From Komagataeibacter europaeus LMG 18890 (GTDB taxonomy: Bacteria; Pseudomonadota; Alphaproteobacteria; Acetobacterales; Acetobacteraceae), in contig NZ_CADP01000024.1 of the NCBI RefSeq assembly GCF_000285295.1, positions 1 to 39,200 of the forward strand: a DNA stretch of 39,200 nucleotides. The letters run 5' to 3'. The notes under the pieces are model-generated. The model worked only from the letters and a program-made list of their open reading frames with translations, was not told the DNA's origin and made no database searches. Position numbers and translations under genes: made by a program. The number at the start of each line of letters is the position of its first letter. The first letter of the stretch is position 1. Below are positions 1-8,570 of this stretch, in pieces.

Positions 1-36
1 AAGCACAAAATTCAAGAACAGCAGATTTGTGGGTAA

Positions 37-735
37 CTGCAAGGTTTCACGGAGATGTACGAAACGACGAAACGTGTCGACTTCGACGAGTGGCACCGTA
101 CCGAACCAGCGCCCCAGGTAGACAAGCAGGCTGTCCGCGACGGCCGCGAGGGGCGCAAGCACAACGTCCAACTCGCCTTCATTTCACAGAACCATACCGA
201 TTTCAGCGAGGACCTTTACAAGATATCAACCGCCCGATGGGTCCTCAAATGCGGTGATCAGGAGACGGCAGACAGCCTTATCCGACGCTTTAAGCTGTCC
301 GATGCCAGCGCCTATGTGATCCGCAACGCACTGCCGGGTCCGGGAAAGAATGGTGCGCCGTTCTTCGTGGACATGTCGGCCGGAGAAGCAAAGTATGAAC
401 AGCTTCTGGTGAACGTCCTGGGGCCAATCGAACTCTGGTCTTTTTCGACGACGCCTGGAGACACGGCGCTCCGTTCGCGCCTTTACAAACGGATCCACTT
501 TGCCCGGGCCCTGCGGATGCTTGCCACCGTATTTCCCTCGGGAACAGCAAACAGCGAGATCGAACGCAGAAAAAGCGAACGCATGAATGTTTTTGGTCTC
601 GCAACTGATGAAGCATTTGCTGGCGTTCTGGACGAACTGGCAGATGAGATCGTGGACGGGAAAGGCGTTGCAGCCGGGCTCTATGAAACCCTGCGCGCCA
701 TTGACGAATATCAGGCGTTTTCTGCGGCCGAATAG
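37..735 (+). pseudogene. C-terminal part of an IcmB/VirB4-like conjugation ATPase
   Basis: The protein from the ATG at 55 is 226 residues. It has a Walker-B-like FDEWHRT near its start, then RDGREGRKHNVQLAFISQN, and later LGPIELWSFSTT followed by an arginine-rich stretch. This order matches the C-terminal third of IcmB/DotO-type ATPases, which energise type I (Dot/Icm-like) type IV secretion or conjugation. The P-loop half is absent. The similarity seems to begin before the ATG, and a TAA at 34-36 interrupts that frame, so this is more likely a broken gene than a true short one. No type IV secretion genes follow it. The assignment rests on motif recall; a different VirB4-family member is possible. 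Confidence 0.5.
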
Positions 736-878
736 AATAATGATCGCCGCCCCCGCTGTCTTCAGAATATCTGGCATTGCATCGAAATTGGCAAATACCG
801 TCACAGTTCCTATGAGTAAAACGGCCGTCAATAACAATCGTCCATTGAATTAAAATCAGCCAGAAGCGGAATACGTCC
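736..878. other. Short gap without a recognisable gene
   Basis: Only a 37-codon plus-strand frame (740-853) and a hydrophobic minus-strand frame are present. The latter runs on antisense through the ATPase fragment. Neither has a clear ribosome binding site. I see no gene here. Confidence 0.4.
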
Positions 879-1277
879 CTACGGGGCTTTACAGGCTTCA
901 TATCTGAACGGTGTATTTTCATCTCCCCATTTCTTGAGGGCCATGATCACCGGCTCCAGGGTCCATCCGCGTCCGGTCAAGCTGTGTTCCACCTTTGGCG
1001 GGACCTGAGGATAAACCGTCCGCAGGACAAACCCGTCATGCTCCAGTTCACGAAGCTGCGCTGTGAGCATACGCTGGGTGATATAGGGTAGGCGTTTGCG
1101 CAGTTCGTTAAAGCGCCGGGTTCCCTGAAGCAGATGATAAAGGATCACGCCCTTCCATTTTCCGTCAATGAAGCGGAACTGCGTCTCCCGGACAGCAAAA
1201 CCGAAGCGAGGACAGCCCAGTTGGGCACGGCGTCTGTTGACATCCTGAAGGCCACCCCTCGCCTGACCAACATGCAT
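879..1277 (-). CDS. HxlR-family winged-helix transcriptional regulator
   Basis: This is a 132-residue DNA-binding regulator. The HxlR signature is complete: IDGKWKGVILYHLLQG, RFNELRKRLPYITQRMLTAQ, LRELEHDGF and VPPKVEHSLTGRG, ending in a WGDEN tail. Such proteins act as dimers and often sense redox or electrophile stress through a conserved N-terminal cysteine; one cysteine is present here (QLGCPRF). The similarity to relatives starts at about RRRAQLGC, so the first 15-17 residues from the ATG at 1277 are probably not original. That stretch overlaps, in antisense, the remnant of a metallophosphoesterase gene. The natural start codon may have been lost when the two sequences were joined. The target gene is not evident nearby. 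Confidence 0.85.
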   Translation of the reverse strand: MHVGQARGGLQDVNRRRAQLGCPRFGFAVRETQFRFIDGKWKGVILYHLLQGTRRFNELRKRLPYITQRMLTAQLRELEHDGFVLRTVYPQVPPKVEHSLTGRGWTLEPVIMALKKWGDENTPFRYEACKAP

Positions 1278-1426
1278 ATCAGCCGGCTGTTTCCCGCCAG
1301 ATGGGCAAGGACAGTTGTCGAGCGCACCAACGCGACCGGTGCCGATATGATTGTCGTGACGGGCGATTTCATTGACGGTTCGGTGGCCATGCGCCGTGCC
1401 GACGTTGCACCGCTTGCCGGGTTATA
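1233..1426 (+). pseudogene. Metallophosphoesterase, left fragment (before IS)
   Basis: The frame reads LTNMHISRLFPARWARTVV, then ADMIVVTGDFIDGS, then RADVAPLAGL. This is the N-terminal part of a YkuE/YaeI-type calcineurin-like metallophosphoesterase: a degenerate D-x-H metal motif (here NMHIS, with the usual Asp replaced by Asn) followed by the GDxxDG motif. The frame stops being recognisable exactly where the IS630-family element begins. The gene continues on the far side of the element. Its 5' end is missing and overlaps the HxlR start. Confidence 0.65.
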
Positions 1427-2417
1427 CCAACGGTTATGGGCACTGACCTTGTAAGCCCACTTTCTAAGGCCGATGGATCGAATGGTGTCAGGCAAGGCGG
1501 CAAGATTATTCCAAGCGGAACAGGCAGCGTCGATGATGTGCTCGATGCCGTCGAAGACGGTATTGGCCAGCCAGTTGGCGCACAGGAACTGCCAGATATT
1601 CTCGACCGGGTTCAGTTCGGGAGCACGGGACGGCAGGAAGATCAGGCTGACATTGCGGGGGAGCTTCAGTTTACTGGTGGTATGCCACCCTGCGCGATCG
1701 AGCAGCACGACGGCATGGGCACCGCGGGCGACGTAGCGTGAGATCTCCTCGATATGAAGTTGCATGCTGGCGGTGCCGACGAATGGCAGCACCAGGCCGG
1801 CAGCCTTGCCGCGCGCCGGGCAGATCGCCCCGAACAGCCAGGCATTCTCGTAGCGCTGATCAGCCGGTTGGCGTGGTCGCGTGCCGCGCCGGGCCCATTG
1901 GCGGACGATGCCGTTCTTCTGGCCGATGCGGGCTTCGTCCTGAAACCAGATTTCGATCGGCTTTCCCTTCGGCAGATGGCCGATATGGGCATTCAGGATG
2001 CGGGGGAAGTTTTTTTGAACGCTTCCATGACGGCAGGATCCTGCCCCGGATGACGCGGCCGGGCGCTGACATGGGAAAAACCAAGACGTTTCAGCAAAGT
2101 GGAAACATGCCGTTCGTGGTAGATGACACCGAAGCGCTCCTTGATCATGCGTTGCAGATCAATCCGGCGCCAGCGCACCACACCGTCACGCTGCCGATCG
2201 GGCCCGGCCTCGACCAGCGCCTTCAGTTCGGCCTGCTGTGCCCCGTTCAAACGGCAGGCTGGTCCCGGATGCTGATAATCGCGCAGGCCATCCGGCCCTT
2301 CAGCATTGAAGCGGTGGACCCAGTCCCGCAGCGTCTGGCGGTCCATGCCGCCTACGCGGGCCGCATCCGTCCGGCTCGCCCCGTCATGGATCGCCGCCAG
2401 GGCCAGAAGCCGGCGCC
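1427..2417 (-). pseudogene. IS630-family transposase in two frames (A7 frameshift site)
   Basis: Frame one (to 1993) begins with a helix-turn-helix region reading RRRLLALAAIHDGASRTDAA and then MDRQTLRDWVHRFNAEG. It ends at a stop after FKKTSPAS. A -1 shift on a run of seven A (minus strand, plus coordinates 2010-2016) gives FKKNFPRILNAHIGHL. It continues through the catalytic domain: IWFQDEARIG (first Asp), VVLLDRAGWH (second Asp) and LNPVENIW (Glu). So the DDE triad is intact. The second frame has no usual start codon before the catalytic domain, which supports frameshifted expression. About 25 N-terminal residues seem to be missing: an in-frame TGA precedes the similarity and the first ATG is at 2346. 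The second frame has no stop inside the element. Mobility is therefore doubtful. Confidence 0.75.
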
Positions 2418-2458
2418 GTTCGTCACTTCACACACGAGTCAGTGGCTACGTCCTTTGG
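1427..2458 (-). mobile_element. IS630-family insertion sequence, about 1032 bp
   Basis: The ends are imperfect inverted repeats. The left end reads CCAACGGTTATGGGCACTGAC and the right end, read inward, is related (the plus strand has GTCAGTGGCTACGTCC then TTTGG). Both ends abut a TA dinucleotide (1425-1426 and 2459-2460), as expected for the TA target duplication of IS630/Tc1-mariner elements. The element carries one transposase gene in two overlapping frames on the minus strand. It interrupts a metallophosphoesterase gene whose two halves lie directly outside the ends. Confidence 0.75.
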
Positions 2459-2661
2459 TATTACATACGCATGAGTATTGCTTTGATTATGCCAACTGGA
2501 TGCATCACCTGTCGGAACTGGGTTTTCACATGCTGCTGAACCGGCATGCGGTCATCATAAGGGGAGGGGCAAGACTGGTCATTGCTGGCGTTACCGACCG
2601 GTCGACGCCCGGCATGGGCAGGCCGTCCGAGATCATCCTTTTCCATCTACGTGCGGGATAA
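2459..2661 (+). pseudogene. Metallophosphoesterase, right fragment (after IS)
   Basis: The frame reads THEYCFDYANWMHHL, then LGFHMLLNRHAVIIRGG and LVIAGVTDRSTPGMG, followed by a stop at 2659-2661. In intact relatives the GNHE(Y) metal-binding motif comes here; only T-HEY remains, so Gly-Asn appears deleted. The later GHTH motif is absent because the frame ends early. Together with the left fragment this is a decayed gene that was probably damaged beyond the IS insertion itself. Confidence 0.65.
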
Positions 2662-2881
2662 TGTTGGAACTTTACCCTTCGTCTTTTGCAGCCATAATTC
2701 GGGGCTATTTTCGGCCAGCACGTCTGGACGTGGCACGATGCCCGTAATAATCTGACGAAAGCGCCCGCGTCCGGTCGCAGAACCGGTTGCATCGTCCACT
2801 ACCCGAACTGTTCAATAGATCGCATTGCGTGATCTGCCAGAGCACCGTAGAGCGTACCATGCGTTAGTTGGAAGTCTGCGT

Positions 2882-3169
2882 TTAATTTTCGCCTCTGATC
2901 TCGCGCATGATGGTCCCGCGCAGGACAAGCAGGCTGGCAGCCATGAGGCCACCAAACGATAGGGCGGCAAACCATAAAAGCACCCCCATGACGCTCCCCT
3001 GCCCTTCCACCGCCAGTCCCAGGGCTAGAACGGGCAAGATGAACCGCGTTACACCCATCATGCTCTGAGCGGCCGACGGGAGGACAGGCAGCCCGTACCG
3101 TGCAGGCCACAACGCCGCATGACACATGAAGGCTATGACCCAAAGCACGAGGAGAGACACAACGGTCAT
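2882..3169 (-). CDS. Small membrane protein, DUF3325-like, in PepSY cluster
   Basis: The ATG at 3169 gives a 95-residue protein with three hydrophobic segments: VVSLLVLWVIAFMCHAAL, FILPVLALGLAV and VLLWFAALSFGGLMAASLL. It starts 2 bases after the stop of the PepSY gene, so the two are co-translated. Size, topology and position match the DUF3325 proteins that follow PepSY proteins in siderophore uptake clusters of proteobacteria. Its molecular role is unknown. A longer frame starting at 3283 overlaps the PepSY gene and is less likely. Confidence 0.6.
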   Translation of the reverse strand: MTVVSLLVLWVIAFMCHAALWPARYGLPVLPSAAQSMMGVTRFILPVLALGLAVEGQGSVMGVLLWFAALSFGGLMAASLLVLRGTIMREIRGEN

Positions 3170-3171
3170 GC

Positions 3172-4620
3172 CTACGGCCGCTCCAGCCTGCCACGGGCAT
3201 AAATCGCGGTGACCCCGGCCAATAGCGCCATGCCATCCACTGCCATGTGCAGCCCTGGCAGAGCTTGGAAGGCTGCAGGACAACAGAGCAAATCAAGGAT
3301 CGTCAGGCTTCCACCAAGCAGGCCAGCCAAGCCAAGTTGCGCCCGCCATGCCCATGAAGCCTGCCCACGCAGCGCATGAAAGAGCGCATGCAGCGCGCAT
3401 AGCCCCCAGACAGTAAAAAAAATCCCGGTTTCCCAGCTTTCGCGCCCGTTCAGTCGGACCGGAACAAGCCGGTTACCCCATAGCAGGGCCAGCATGGCGA
3501 CAGGTAGCCCGACAATAACCGCAATGTTCAGCCCATCAGCCAGCCGGTGCGCTTGCCTGTGGCCCGCATGGCGGCGGCGCTTCATCACGAACAGGACCAG
3601 CCCGCTGGCCATGACGGTGGTTGCGCACAGGCCGGACAGGAAATACAGCCACCGCAATCCCGGCGGGGCAAAACGGGCATAATGCAACCCACGCATCAAT
3701 TGCATGGTGCGGGCAACGGGGGATGCCGCAGTGTTGACCGGCAGGGCGCGCCCATCGGGCATGCGGAAATCGGCGTGGTCACGGGTCAGAAACGCGCTGC
3801 TGGCATCGCCTGCAAAGATATGCACGCCATTTGGCGCGAACAGGATGAAACCGGGTTCCTGCCCCGGTAGGCTGGCACGCGCCTGGGCCAGCAGCGGCGC
3901 AAGTGGCGGATATGTCAGAGCCTGCATCGGCGCACGGGGGGGCGACGACGTACGAAGCGGCATGGAGTGGAAGGGGGGACCGGGAAGGGTCATGTCGGCC
4001 TTCACCAGCACGCCTGTATAGGCCATCATGACCATGAATGGCAGGAACAGTACGCCCGCCAGCAGGTGTGCATCAAGCCACGCCCGTAGCCTGGCCACCG
4101 ATAGGCGTAGCATGACGATATCGGGCACAAGCGCATGGATATGGATGACAACGCCCGACACAATGGCAACCAGAAGGGCAATCCCTGCAATGCTGACAAT
4201 GACGGTACCCATCTGCGCGTTGAGGTAAAGCGTATGATGAAGGTTGTAGAACAGGCCACCTCCTGCTGTTGCCCGCGCGGGGATGAGCGCACCGGTGGTT
4301 GGGTCAAGCCGCGCGCCTACAAACTCGTGGCCATTATAATGCAGCACATCCAGCGTAGGCGATCGGCAACCAGGCAACGCCACAAAGGCCAGCACCCCCT
4401 GCGCCTTCTCGAGTGCAACCATCCGGGCAGCGGCATCAAGTGCCGTGGCCGTGGGTGGCGCCGGCATCGCCCGAAGCACTTCAGGCTGCATCCAACGCGT
4501 GAGTTCCATATTGAAAACCGCGACGCTGCCGGTTGCAAAAATGCAGGTCAGCACCAGCCCGGCCACATAGCCAAGCCAGCCATGCAGCCAGCCCAGACGG
4601 GTCCGCAGGGTTTCACGCAT
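3172..4620 (-). CDS. PepSY-associated membrane protein (PiuB-like)
   Basis: This is a 482-residue integral inner-membrane protein. The N-terminal LGWLHGWLGYVAGLVLTCIF is the typical first helix. A conserved LHHTLY follows before a long helix (MGTVIVSIAGIALLVAIVS). Two further helices, a periplasmic loop of about 150 residues and C-terminal helices complete the PepSY_TM pattern. Members sit beside TonB-dependent siderophore receptors and are thought to act in iron release or reduction at the inner membrane. The ATG at 4620 was chosen because it overlaps the stop of the upstream gene (TGATG); a frame extended to 4698 lies inside that gene. No receptor gene is next to this cluster; the only one in the window is 30 kb away. 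Confidence 0.85.
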   Translation of the reverse strand: MRETLRTRLGWLHGWLGYVAGLVLTCIFATGSVAVFNMELTRWMQPEVLRAMPAPPTATALDAAARMVALEKAQGVLAFVALPGCRSPTLDVLHYNGHEFVGARLDPTTGALIPARATAGGGLFYNLHHTLYLNAQMGTVIVSIAGIALLVAIVSGVVIHIHALVPDIVMLRLSVARLRAWLDAHLLAGVLFLPFMVMMAYTGVLVKADMTLPGPPFHSMPLRTSSPPRAPMQALTYPPLAPLLAQARASLPGQEPGFILFAPNGVHIFAGDASSAFLTRDHADFRMPDGRALPVNTAASPVARTMQLMRGLHYARFAPPGLRWLYFLSGLCATTVMASGLVLFVMKRRRHAGHRQAHRLADGLNIAVIVGLPVAMLALLWGNRLVPVRLNGRESWETGIFFTVWGLCALHALFHALRGQASWAWRAQLGLAGLLGGSLTILDLLCCPAAFQALPGLHMAVDGMALLAGVTAIYARGRLERP

Positions 4621-4904
4621 CAGGCCACCAGCACCCATATCCCGGCGGCGATGCAGCCACATGTTCCCACACCGATCAGCCCCGCGTGTCGCCGCCACAC
4701 TCCGAAGGCCACCACGATCATGACCGGCAGGCAGAATACCGCAATCATCTGGCCGATATGGATCAGATCCGTCGCATCTGGCATGGGCGCGATGTCACGC
4801 ACCAGCAGGCGGGCTATCACGTAGGCCATCAGGCAGGCGGCTACGGCACAAACTAGCCTGTTGCGGTTGAGGCGTGCGACGCGTTCAATCCGGTCTGTTG
4901 TCAC
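4620..4904 (-). CDS. Small three-helix membrane protein of the PepSY cluster
   Basis: This is a 94-residue protein from a GTG start. It has three hydrophobic stretches: RLVCAVAACLMAYVIARLL, IGQMIAVFCLPVMIVVAF and LIGVGTCGCIAAGIWVLV. It is translationally coupled to the PepSY gene. In many proteobacteria a small membrane protein (DUF3649 type) takes this place between a TonB receptor and a PepSY protein; the likeness here is by position and topology rather than clear sequence identity. A weak GAAGAAGA precedes the start. Confidence 0.6.
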   Translation of the reverse strand: MTTDRIERVARLNRNRLVCAVAACLMAYVIARLLVRDIAPMPDATDLIHIGQMIAVFCLPVMIVVAFGVWRRHAGLIGVGTCGCIAAGIWVLVA

Positions 4905-5876
4905 GGTGGATCTTCTTCATGCTCATACTCTCAAATGCGACGCATTCGCTCATTGTGTCTATGGCATATAAAGGTTCCGCTGCGAAGTCGCGAGGAGTGT
5001 TCTACAGCAACGTGATTGTCTTTGTCAGATATCCTACCACGCTCGCTCCTCTGAACTGCATTTCCGTCTTCTGTTTGCCAGGCCCGACACTCTAATGCGA
5101 CGGTCGAAAACGACAGGACAAATTTCGCTTCAGGTAACTACCATGCCAAATGGTCCAGAGCATCACGTCTAAGATCCGCGATTCAACCCTTGGCTAGTAG
5201 AAGCGCCCAGCAGGTGTCATGCACCAGTCTTCCTCATCGTTTCTGTTTCCCGTTAAGCAAAACGGTAATCAAGGCCTGAACATCGCATTGTGCCTGACCA
5301 ATTGGTCGTAGCCGTAGCAGCCGGCTTTTGCTGGAAAATTGTATTTGTGAGTATCTGTATGAAACCTACCAGATAGCAAGATGCCTACCGATGTAGTAAG
5401 CATTAAATCTTATAATAAAAGTTTTTGATTTATTCGCTCATAAAATTAATTATCGAGTATATTATACTCATACAACTTAATAATTTTGTCTATGTCTCAT
5501 ATATTATGGACATGGCGTATAACAATGTTGGTTTTACCGAAATATCTATCCGCCGTAATTTGGTACCCTACATCAACCGGATATATGATGGAACCCCAGC
5601 GCGATTGCGCATAAAATTCTGACAAATTTCAACATTGTTGAACGCCCGGCTCATATTTCCACGCGACAGGAAAACGTGGAGCGTATATCCCCTCGCCTTG
5701 AATGAAAGCAAACCGGCGGGTCGGGTTTTGTAAAAAACTGGCGCGCGGGCATGCTTCGTTTAATGTAAAGCATATGAAATAAATATATCTCTTCGATATT
5801 TCTAACTAAAACACATGCTTTGAATATGGACGCGTAACGGAAATATTCATTCATATGATGTAAAAGGCATCAATCC
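4905..5876. other. Gene-free region, AT-rich in its right half
   Basis: I find no convincing gene. From about 5390 to 5860 the sequence is markedly AT-rich, for example TTATAATAAAAG near 5410 and ATTAATTATC near 5445, unlike the GC-rich surroundings. A small dyad CTACCGATGTAG lies near 5385-5396, with a related CTACCAGATAG just before it. The region holds the promoters of the sldB operon (plus) and of the PepSY cluster (minus). A 65-codon AT-rich frame at 5425-5622 resembles nothing known. Confidence 0.5.
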
Positions 5877-6257
5877 ATGTTGCGTGAATATGGGGGAAAG
5901 CCCCTTGTGGAATGGCTCGTGCTGCTGTTGGGCATAGTCATTTTTCTTGTTGGTCTGGTGTTTGTCGCTGGCGGGGCCGAACTGGCGCTGCTGGGTGGTT
6001 CCCTTTACTATCTGCTTTGTGGCCTTGTCCTGCTTGCCAGCGGACTGTGCATGTTGATGGGGCGCCTGCAGGGGGCGCTCCTTTATCTTGTGGCCCTCGC
6101 CTATACATGGGTCTGGTCCGTGTGGGAGATCGGGTTCAGCCCGATTGACCTCCTGCCCCGCGCCTTTGGCCCGACCCTGCTCGCCCTGCCTGTCCTTTTC
6201 TCCATTCCTGTCCTGCGGCGGATGGCCGCACGTCGCGCCATCGGGGGCACATGCTGA
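5877..6257 (+). CDS. sldB: Polyol (sorbitol/glycerol) dehydrogenase small membrane subunit SldB
   Basis: This 126-residue hydrophobic protein has four likely membrane helices, including WLVLLLGIVIFLVGLVFV and ALLYLVALAYTWVWSVW. It corresponds to the N-terminal membrane domain of PQQ glucose dehydrogenase, made as a separate subunit. In Gluconobacter, SldB has this length and lies just before sldA. It anchors the large subunit to the periplasmic face of the inner membrane and is needed for its activity and for electron transfer to ubiquinone. The stop overlaps the sldA start by 7 bases. The start at 5877 is preceded by AAAAGGC. Confidence 0.9.
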   Translation: MLREYGGKPLVEWLVLLLGIVIFLVGLVFVAGGAELALLGGSLYYLLCGLVLLASGLCMLMGRLQGALLYLVALAYTWVWSVWEIGFSPIDLLPRAFGPTLLALPVLFSIPVLRRMAARRAIGGTC

Positions 6258-8473
6258 TGCGCTGGTATCGTTTCCTCGCCATCGGCATGGGGGCCGCATG
6301 GCTGTGCCTGCCGGTATCATCACACGCACAGTTTGCCGCCGCAGGGTCTGGCGGGCCACCGGGCGCATCCATTCCGGGGCCGGGCCGGGCCGATGAACCG
6401 GCGGAACAGGCTCCGGCCGATCCCGGCTATTTTGCCGGTCCCTCCCCCTATGCCCCGCAGGCGCCAGGGGTAAACGCAGCGAACCTGCCCGATATTGGGA
6501 GTGTTGCCGCCGACAGCCTGCCCATCATGCTGCCACAGGCGGGTGCGGACCCGGCACCGGGCGACTGGGCCACCTATGGGCGGGATGACGCGCAGACCCG
6601 TTATTCACCTCTGGCCCAGATCACGCCGGAGAATGTCTCACACCTTCAGGTTGCCTTTACCTACCACACCGGCAGCTATCCCCGGCCAGGGCAGACGAAC
6701 AAATGGGCGGCGGAAACCACGCCGATCAAGGTGGGCGACGGGCTGTACATGTGCTCGGCGCAGAACGACATCATGAAGCTGGACCCCGCCACGGGAAAGG
6801 AAATCTGGCGGCGCAACCTTGGCGAAAAATACGAGGCCATTCCCTATACCGCCGCGTGCAAGGGGGTGACGTATTTCACATCGTCGCAGGTGCCGCAGGG
6901 CCAGCCCTGCCACAACCGGATACTCGAGGGCACGCTGGACATGCGGCTGGTGGCGGTGGATGCCGCCACGGGGGAATTCTGCCCCGGCTTCGGCCATGGC
7001 GGGCAGGTCAACCTGATGCAGGGCATGGGCGAGTCCGTTCCCGGTTTTGTCGCCATGACGGTACCACCCACCGTGGTGAACGGCGTGGTCGTGGTCAATC
7101 ATCAGGTGCTTGACGGGCAGCGCCGCTGGGCGCCCTCGGGCGTGGTGCGCGGTTATGATGCCGAAAGCGGCCGCTTTGTCTGGGCGTGGGACGTCAAACG
7201 CCCCGATGACCACGACCAGCCCACGGGTAACCGGCATTACAGCCGCGGCACCCCCAATTCCTGGGCCGCCATGACCGGGGACGATGCGCTGGGTCTGGTT
7301 TACGTGCCCACGGGCAATTCGGCGGGGGACTATTTCAGCGGCTATCGCAGTGCTGCCGAAAATGCGGTCTCCACCTCCATCGTGGCGCTCGACGTCAAGA
7401 CCGGCAGCCCGCGCTGGGTGTTCCAGACGGTACACAAGGATGTCTGGGATTACGACATGGGATCACAGGTCACCATAATGGACATGCCGGGTACCGACGG
7501 CCAGACGGTGCCCGCCATCATCGTGCCGACCAAGCGGGGGCAGACCTTCGTGCTGGACCGCCGCACCGGGCAGTCGATCCTGCCGGTGGAAGAACGCCCC
7601 GCCCCCGCTGGTGACGTGGCAGGCGACACCCGCGCGTCCACCCAGCCGTGGTCGGTCGGCATGCCATCGCTGCATATGCCGGACCTACGGGAGAAGGACA
7701 TGTGGGGTATGTCCCCCATCGACCAGCTTTACTGCCGCATCAAGTTCCGTCGTGCCCATTACATGGGTGAGTTCACGCCCCCCAGCCTGGACAGGCCGTG
7801 GATCATGTATCCCGGCAATAACGGGGGCAGCGACTGGGGATCGATGGCCTATGACCCGCAGACCGGCATCCTGATCGCGAACTGGAATGCATCACCGATG
7901 TATGCCCAGTTGATCACCCGCAACAAGGCAGATGCGCTGAACCTCATGCCGATCGACGACCCGCATTACCACCCCGGCGCGGGGGCAGCGGAAGGCAATG
8001 GCCCGATGGAGGGCACGCCCTACGCCATCACCATCGCCCCGTTCTGGGACCCGTTCACGCGCATGCTGTGCCACAAACCGCCCTATGGCATGATTACCGC
8101 GATTGACATGAAGCACGGCCAGAAAGTGCTGTGGCAGCACCCGCTGGGCACGGCGCGCGCCAACGGGCCGTGGGGCCTGCCGACCGGCCTGCCGTGGGAG
8201 ATCGGCACGCCCAACAATGGCGGCGCGGTGGTTACGGCGGGCGGGCTGGTGTTCATCGGTGCTGCGACGGACAACCTGATCCGCGCGATTGACGAACGCA
8301 CCGGCAAGGTCCTGTGGTCCCATGTACTGCCCGGCGGCGGACAGGCCAACCCGATGACATATGAGGTCAACGGACGGCAGTATGTGGCGATCATGGCGGG
8401 CGGCCATCACTTCATGATGACGCCGGTGACGGACGAGTTGGTGGTCTTCGCCCTGCCACAGGCGGCACAATAG
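6251..8473 (+). CDS. sldA: PQQ-dependent polyol (sorbitol/glycerol/arabitol) dehydrogenase large subunit SldA
   Basis: This 740-residue quinoprotein has the length of Gluconobacter SldA. A signal peptide (cleavage likely after SHA, residue 26) is followed by a PYAPQAPGVNAANLPDI stretch that I recall from SldA. The beta-propeller then starts at GDWATYGRDDAQTRYSPL, with repeats such as WAAETTPIKVGDGLY, TGSPRWVFQTVHKDVWDYD and GLVFIGAATDNLIRAIDERTG. The enzyme oxidises polyols (glycerol to dihydroxyacetone, sorbitol to sorbose or fructose, arabitol to xylulose, erythritol to erythrulose) in the periplasm and passes electrons to quinone. Membrane attachment comes from SldB. Ordinary glucose dehydrogenase is unlikely because that has its helices in the same chain. 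PQQ and Ca2+ would be cofactors; pqq genes are not in the window. Confidence 0.92.
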   Translation: MLMRWYRFLAIGMGAAWLCLPVSSHAQFAAAGSGGPPGASIPGPGRADEPAEQAPADPGYFAGPSPYAPQAPGVNAANLPDIGSVAADSLPIMLPQAGADPAPGDWATYGRDDAQTRYSPLAQITPENVSHLQVAFTYHTGSYPRPGQTNKWAAETTPIKVGDGLYMCSAQNDIMKLDPATGKEIWRRNLGEKYEAIPYTAACKGVTYFTSSQVPQGQPCHNRILEGTLDMRLVAVDAATGEFCPGFGHGGQVNLMQGMGESVPGFVAMTVPPTVVNGVVVVNHQVLDGQRRWAPSGVVRGYDAESGRFVWAWDVKRPDDHDQPTGNRHYSRGTPNSWAAMTGDDALGLVYVPTGNSAGDYFSGYRSAAENAVSTSIVALDVKTGSPRWVFQTVHKDVWDYDMGSQVTIMDMPGTDGQTVPAIIVPTKRGQTFVLDRRTGQSILPVEERPAPAGDVAGDTRASTQPWSVGMPSLHMPDLREKDMWGMSPIDQLYCRIKFRRAHYMGEFTPPSLDRPWIMYPGNNGGSDWGSMAYDPQTGILIANWNASPMYAQLITRNKADALNLMPIDDPHYHPGAGAAEGNGPMEGTPYAITIAPFWDPFTRMLCHKPPYGMITAIDMKHGQKVLWQHPLGTARANGPWGLPTGLPWEIGTPNNGGAVVTAGGLVFIGAATDNLIRAIDERTGKVLWSHVLPGGGQANPMTYEVNGRQYVAIMAGGHHFMMTPVTDELVVFALPQAAQ

Positions 8474-8528
8474 AGCCACGCCACTGTAACAGGCCGGGTT
8501 CTGGCTCCCTGCGGGCCGGACCCGGTCG

Positions 8529-8548
8529 CCCCGCCTGCTCGGGCGGGG
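8529..8548 (+). terminator. Hairpin after sldA
   Basis: CCCCGCC and GGCGGGG form a perfect 7-bp stem with a 6-base loop, 56 bases after the sldA stop. Only two T residues follow, so it is a weak intrinsic terminator at best. It lies between convergent genes. Confidence 0.5.
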
Positions 8549-8570
8549 TTCAGCCGCATATCATCCTATG

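Noticed and set aside
226-837. 203-codon minus-strand frame starting with a hydrophobic helix-like stretch
   Set aside because: Most of it is antisense to the conjugation ATPase fragment, it starts at TTG without a binding site, and only the first 35 residues look protein-like.
1738-2661. 307-codon plus-strand frame across the IS630 element
   Set aside because: It is antisense to the transposase for most of its length; only its last 65 codons are meaningful, as the right part of the metallophosphoesterase pseudogene.
5425-5622. 65-codon frame in the AT-rich island
   Set aside because: No clear ribosome binding site or family; A/T-rich DNA gives such frames only by chance of missing stops.
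6251-8473. Membrane glucose dehydrogenase as identity of the quinoprotein
   Set aside because: The membrane helices are on a separate 126-residue protein, and N-terminal and internal segments agree with SldA.
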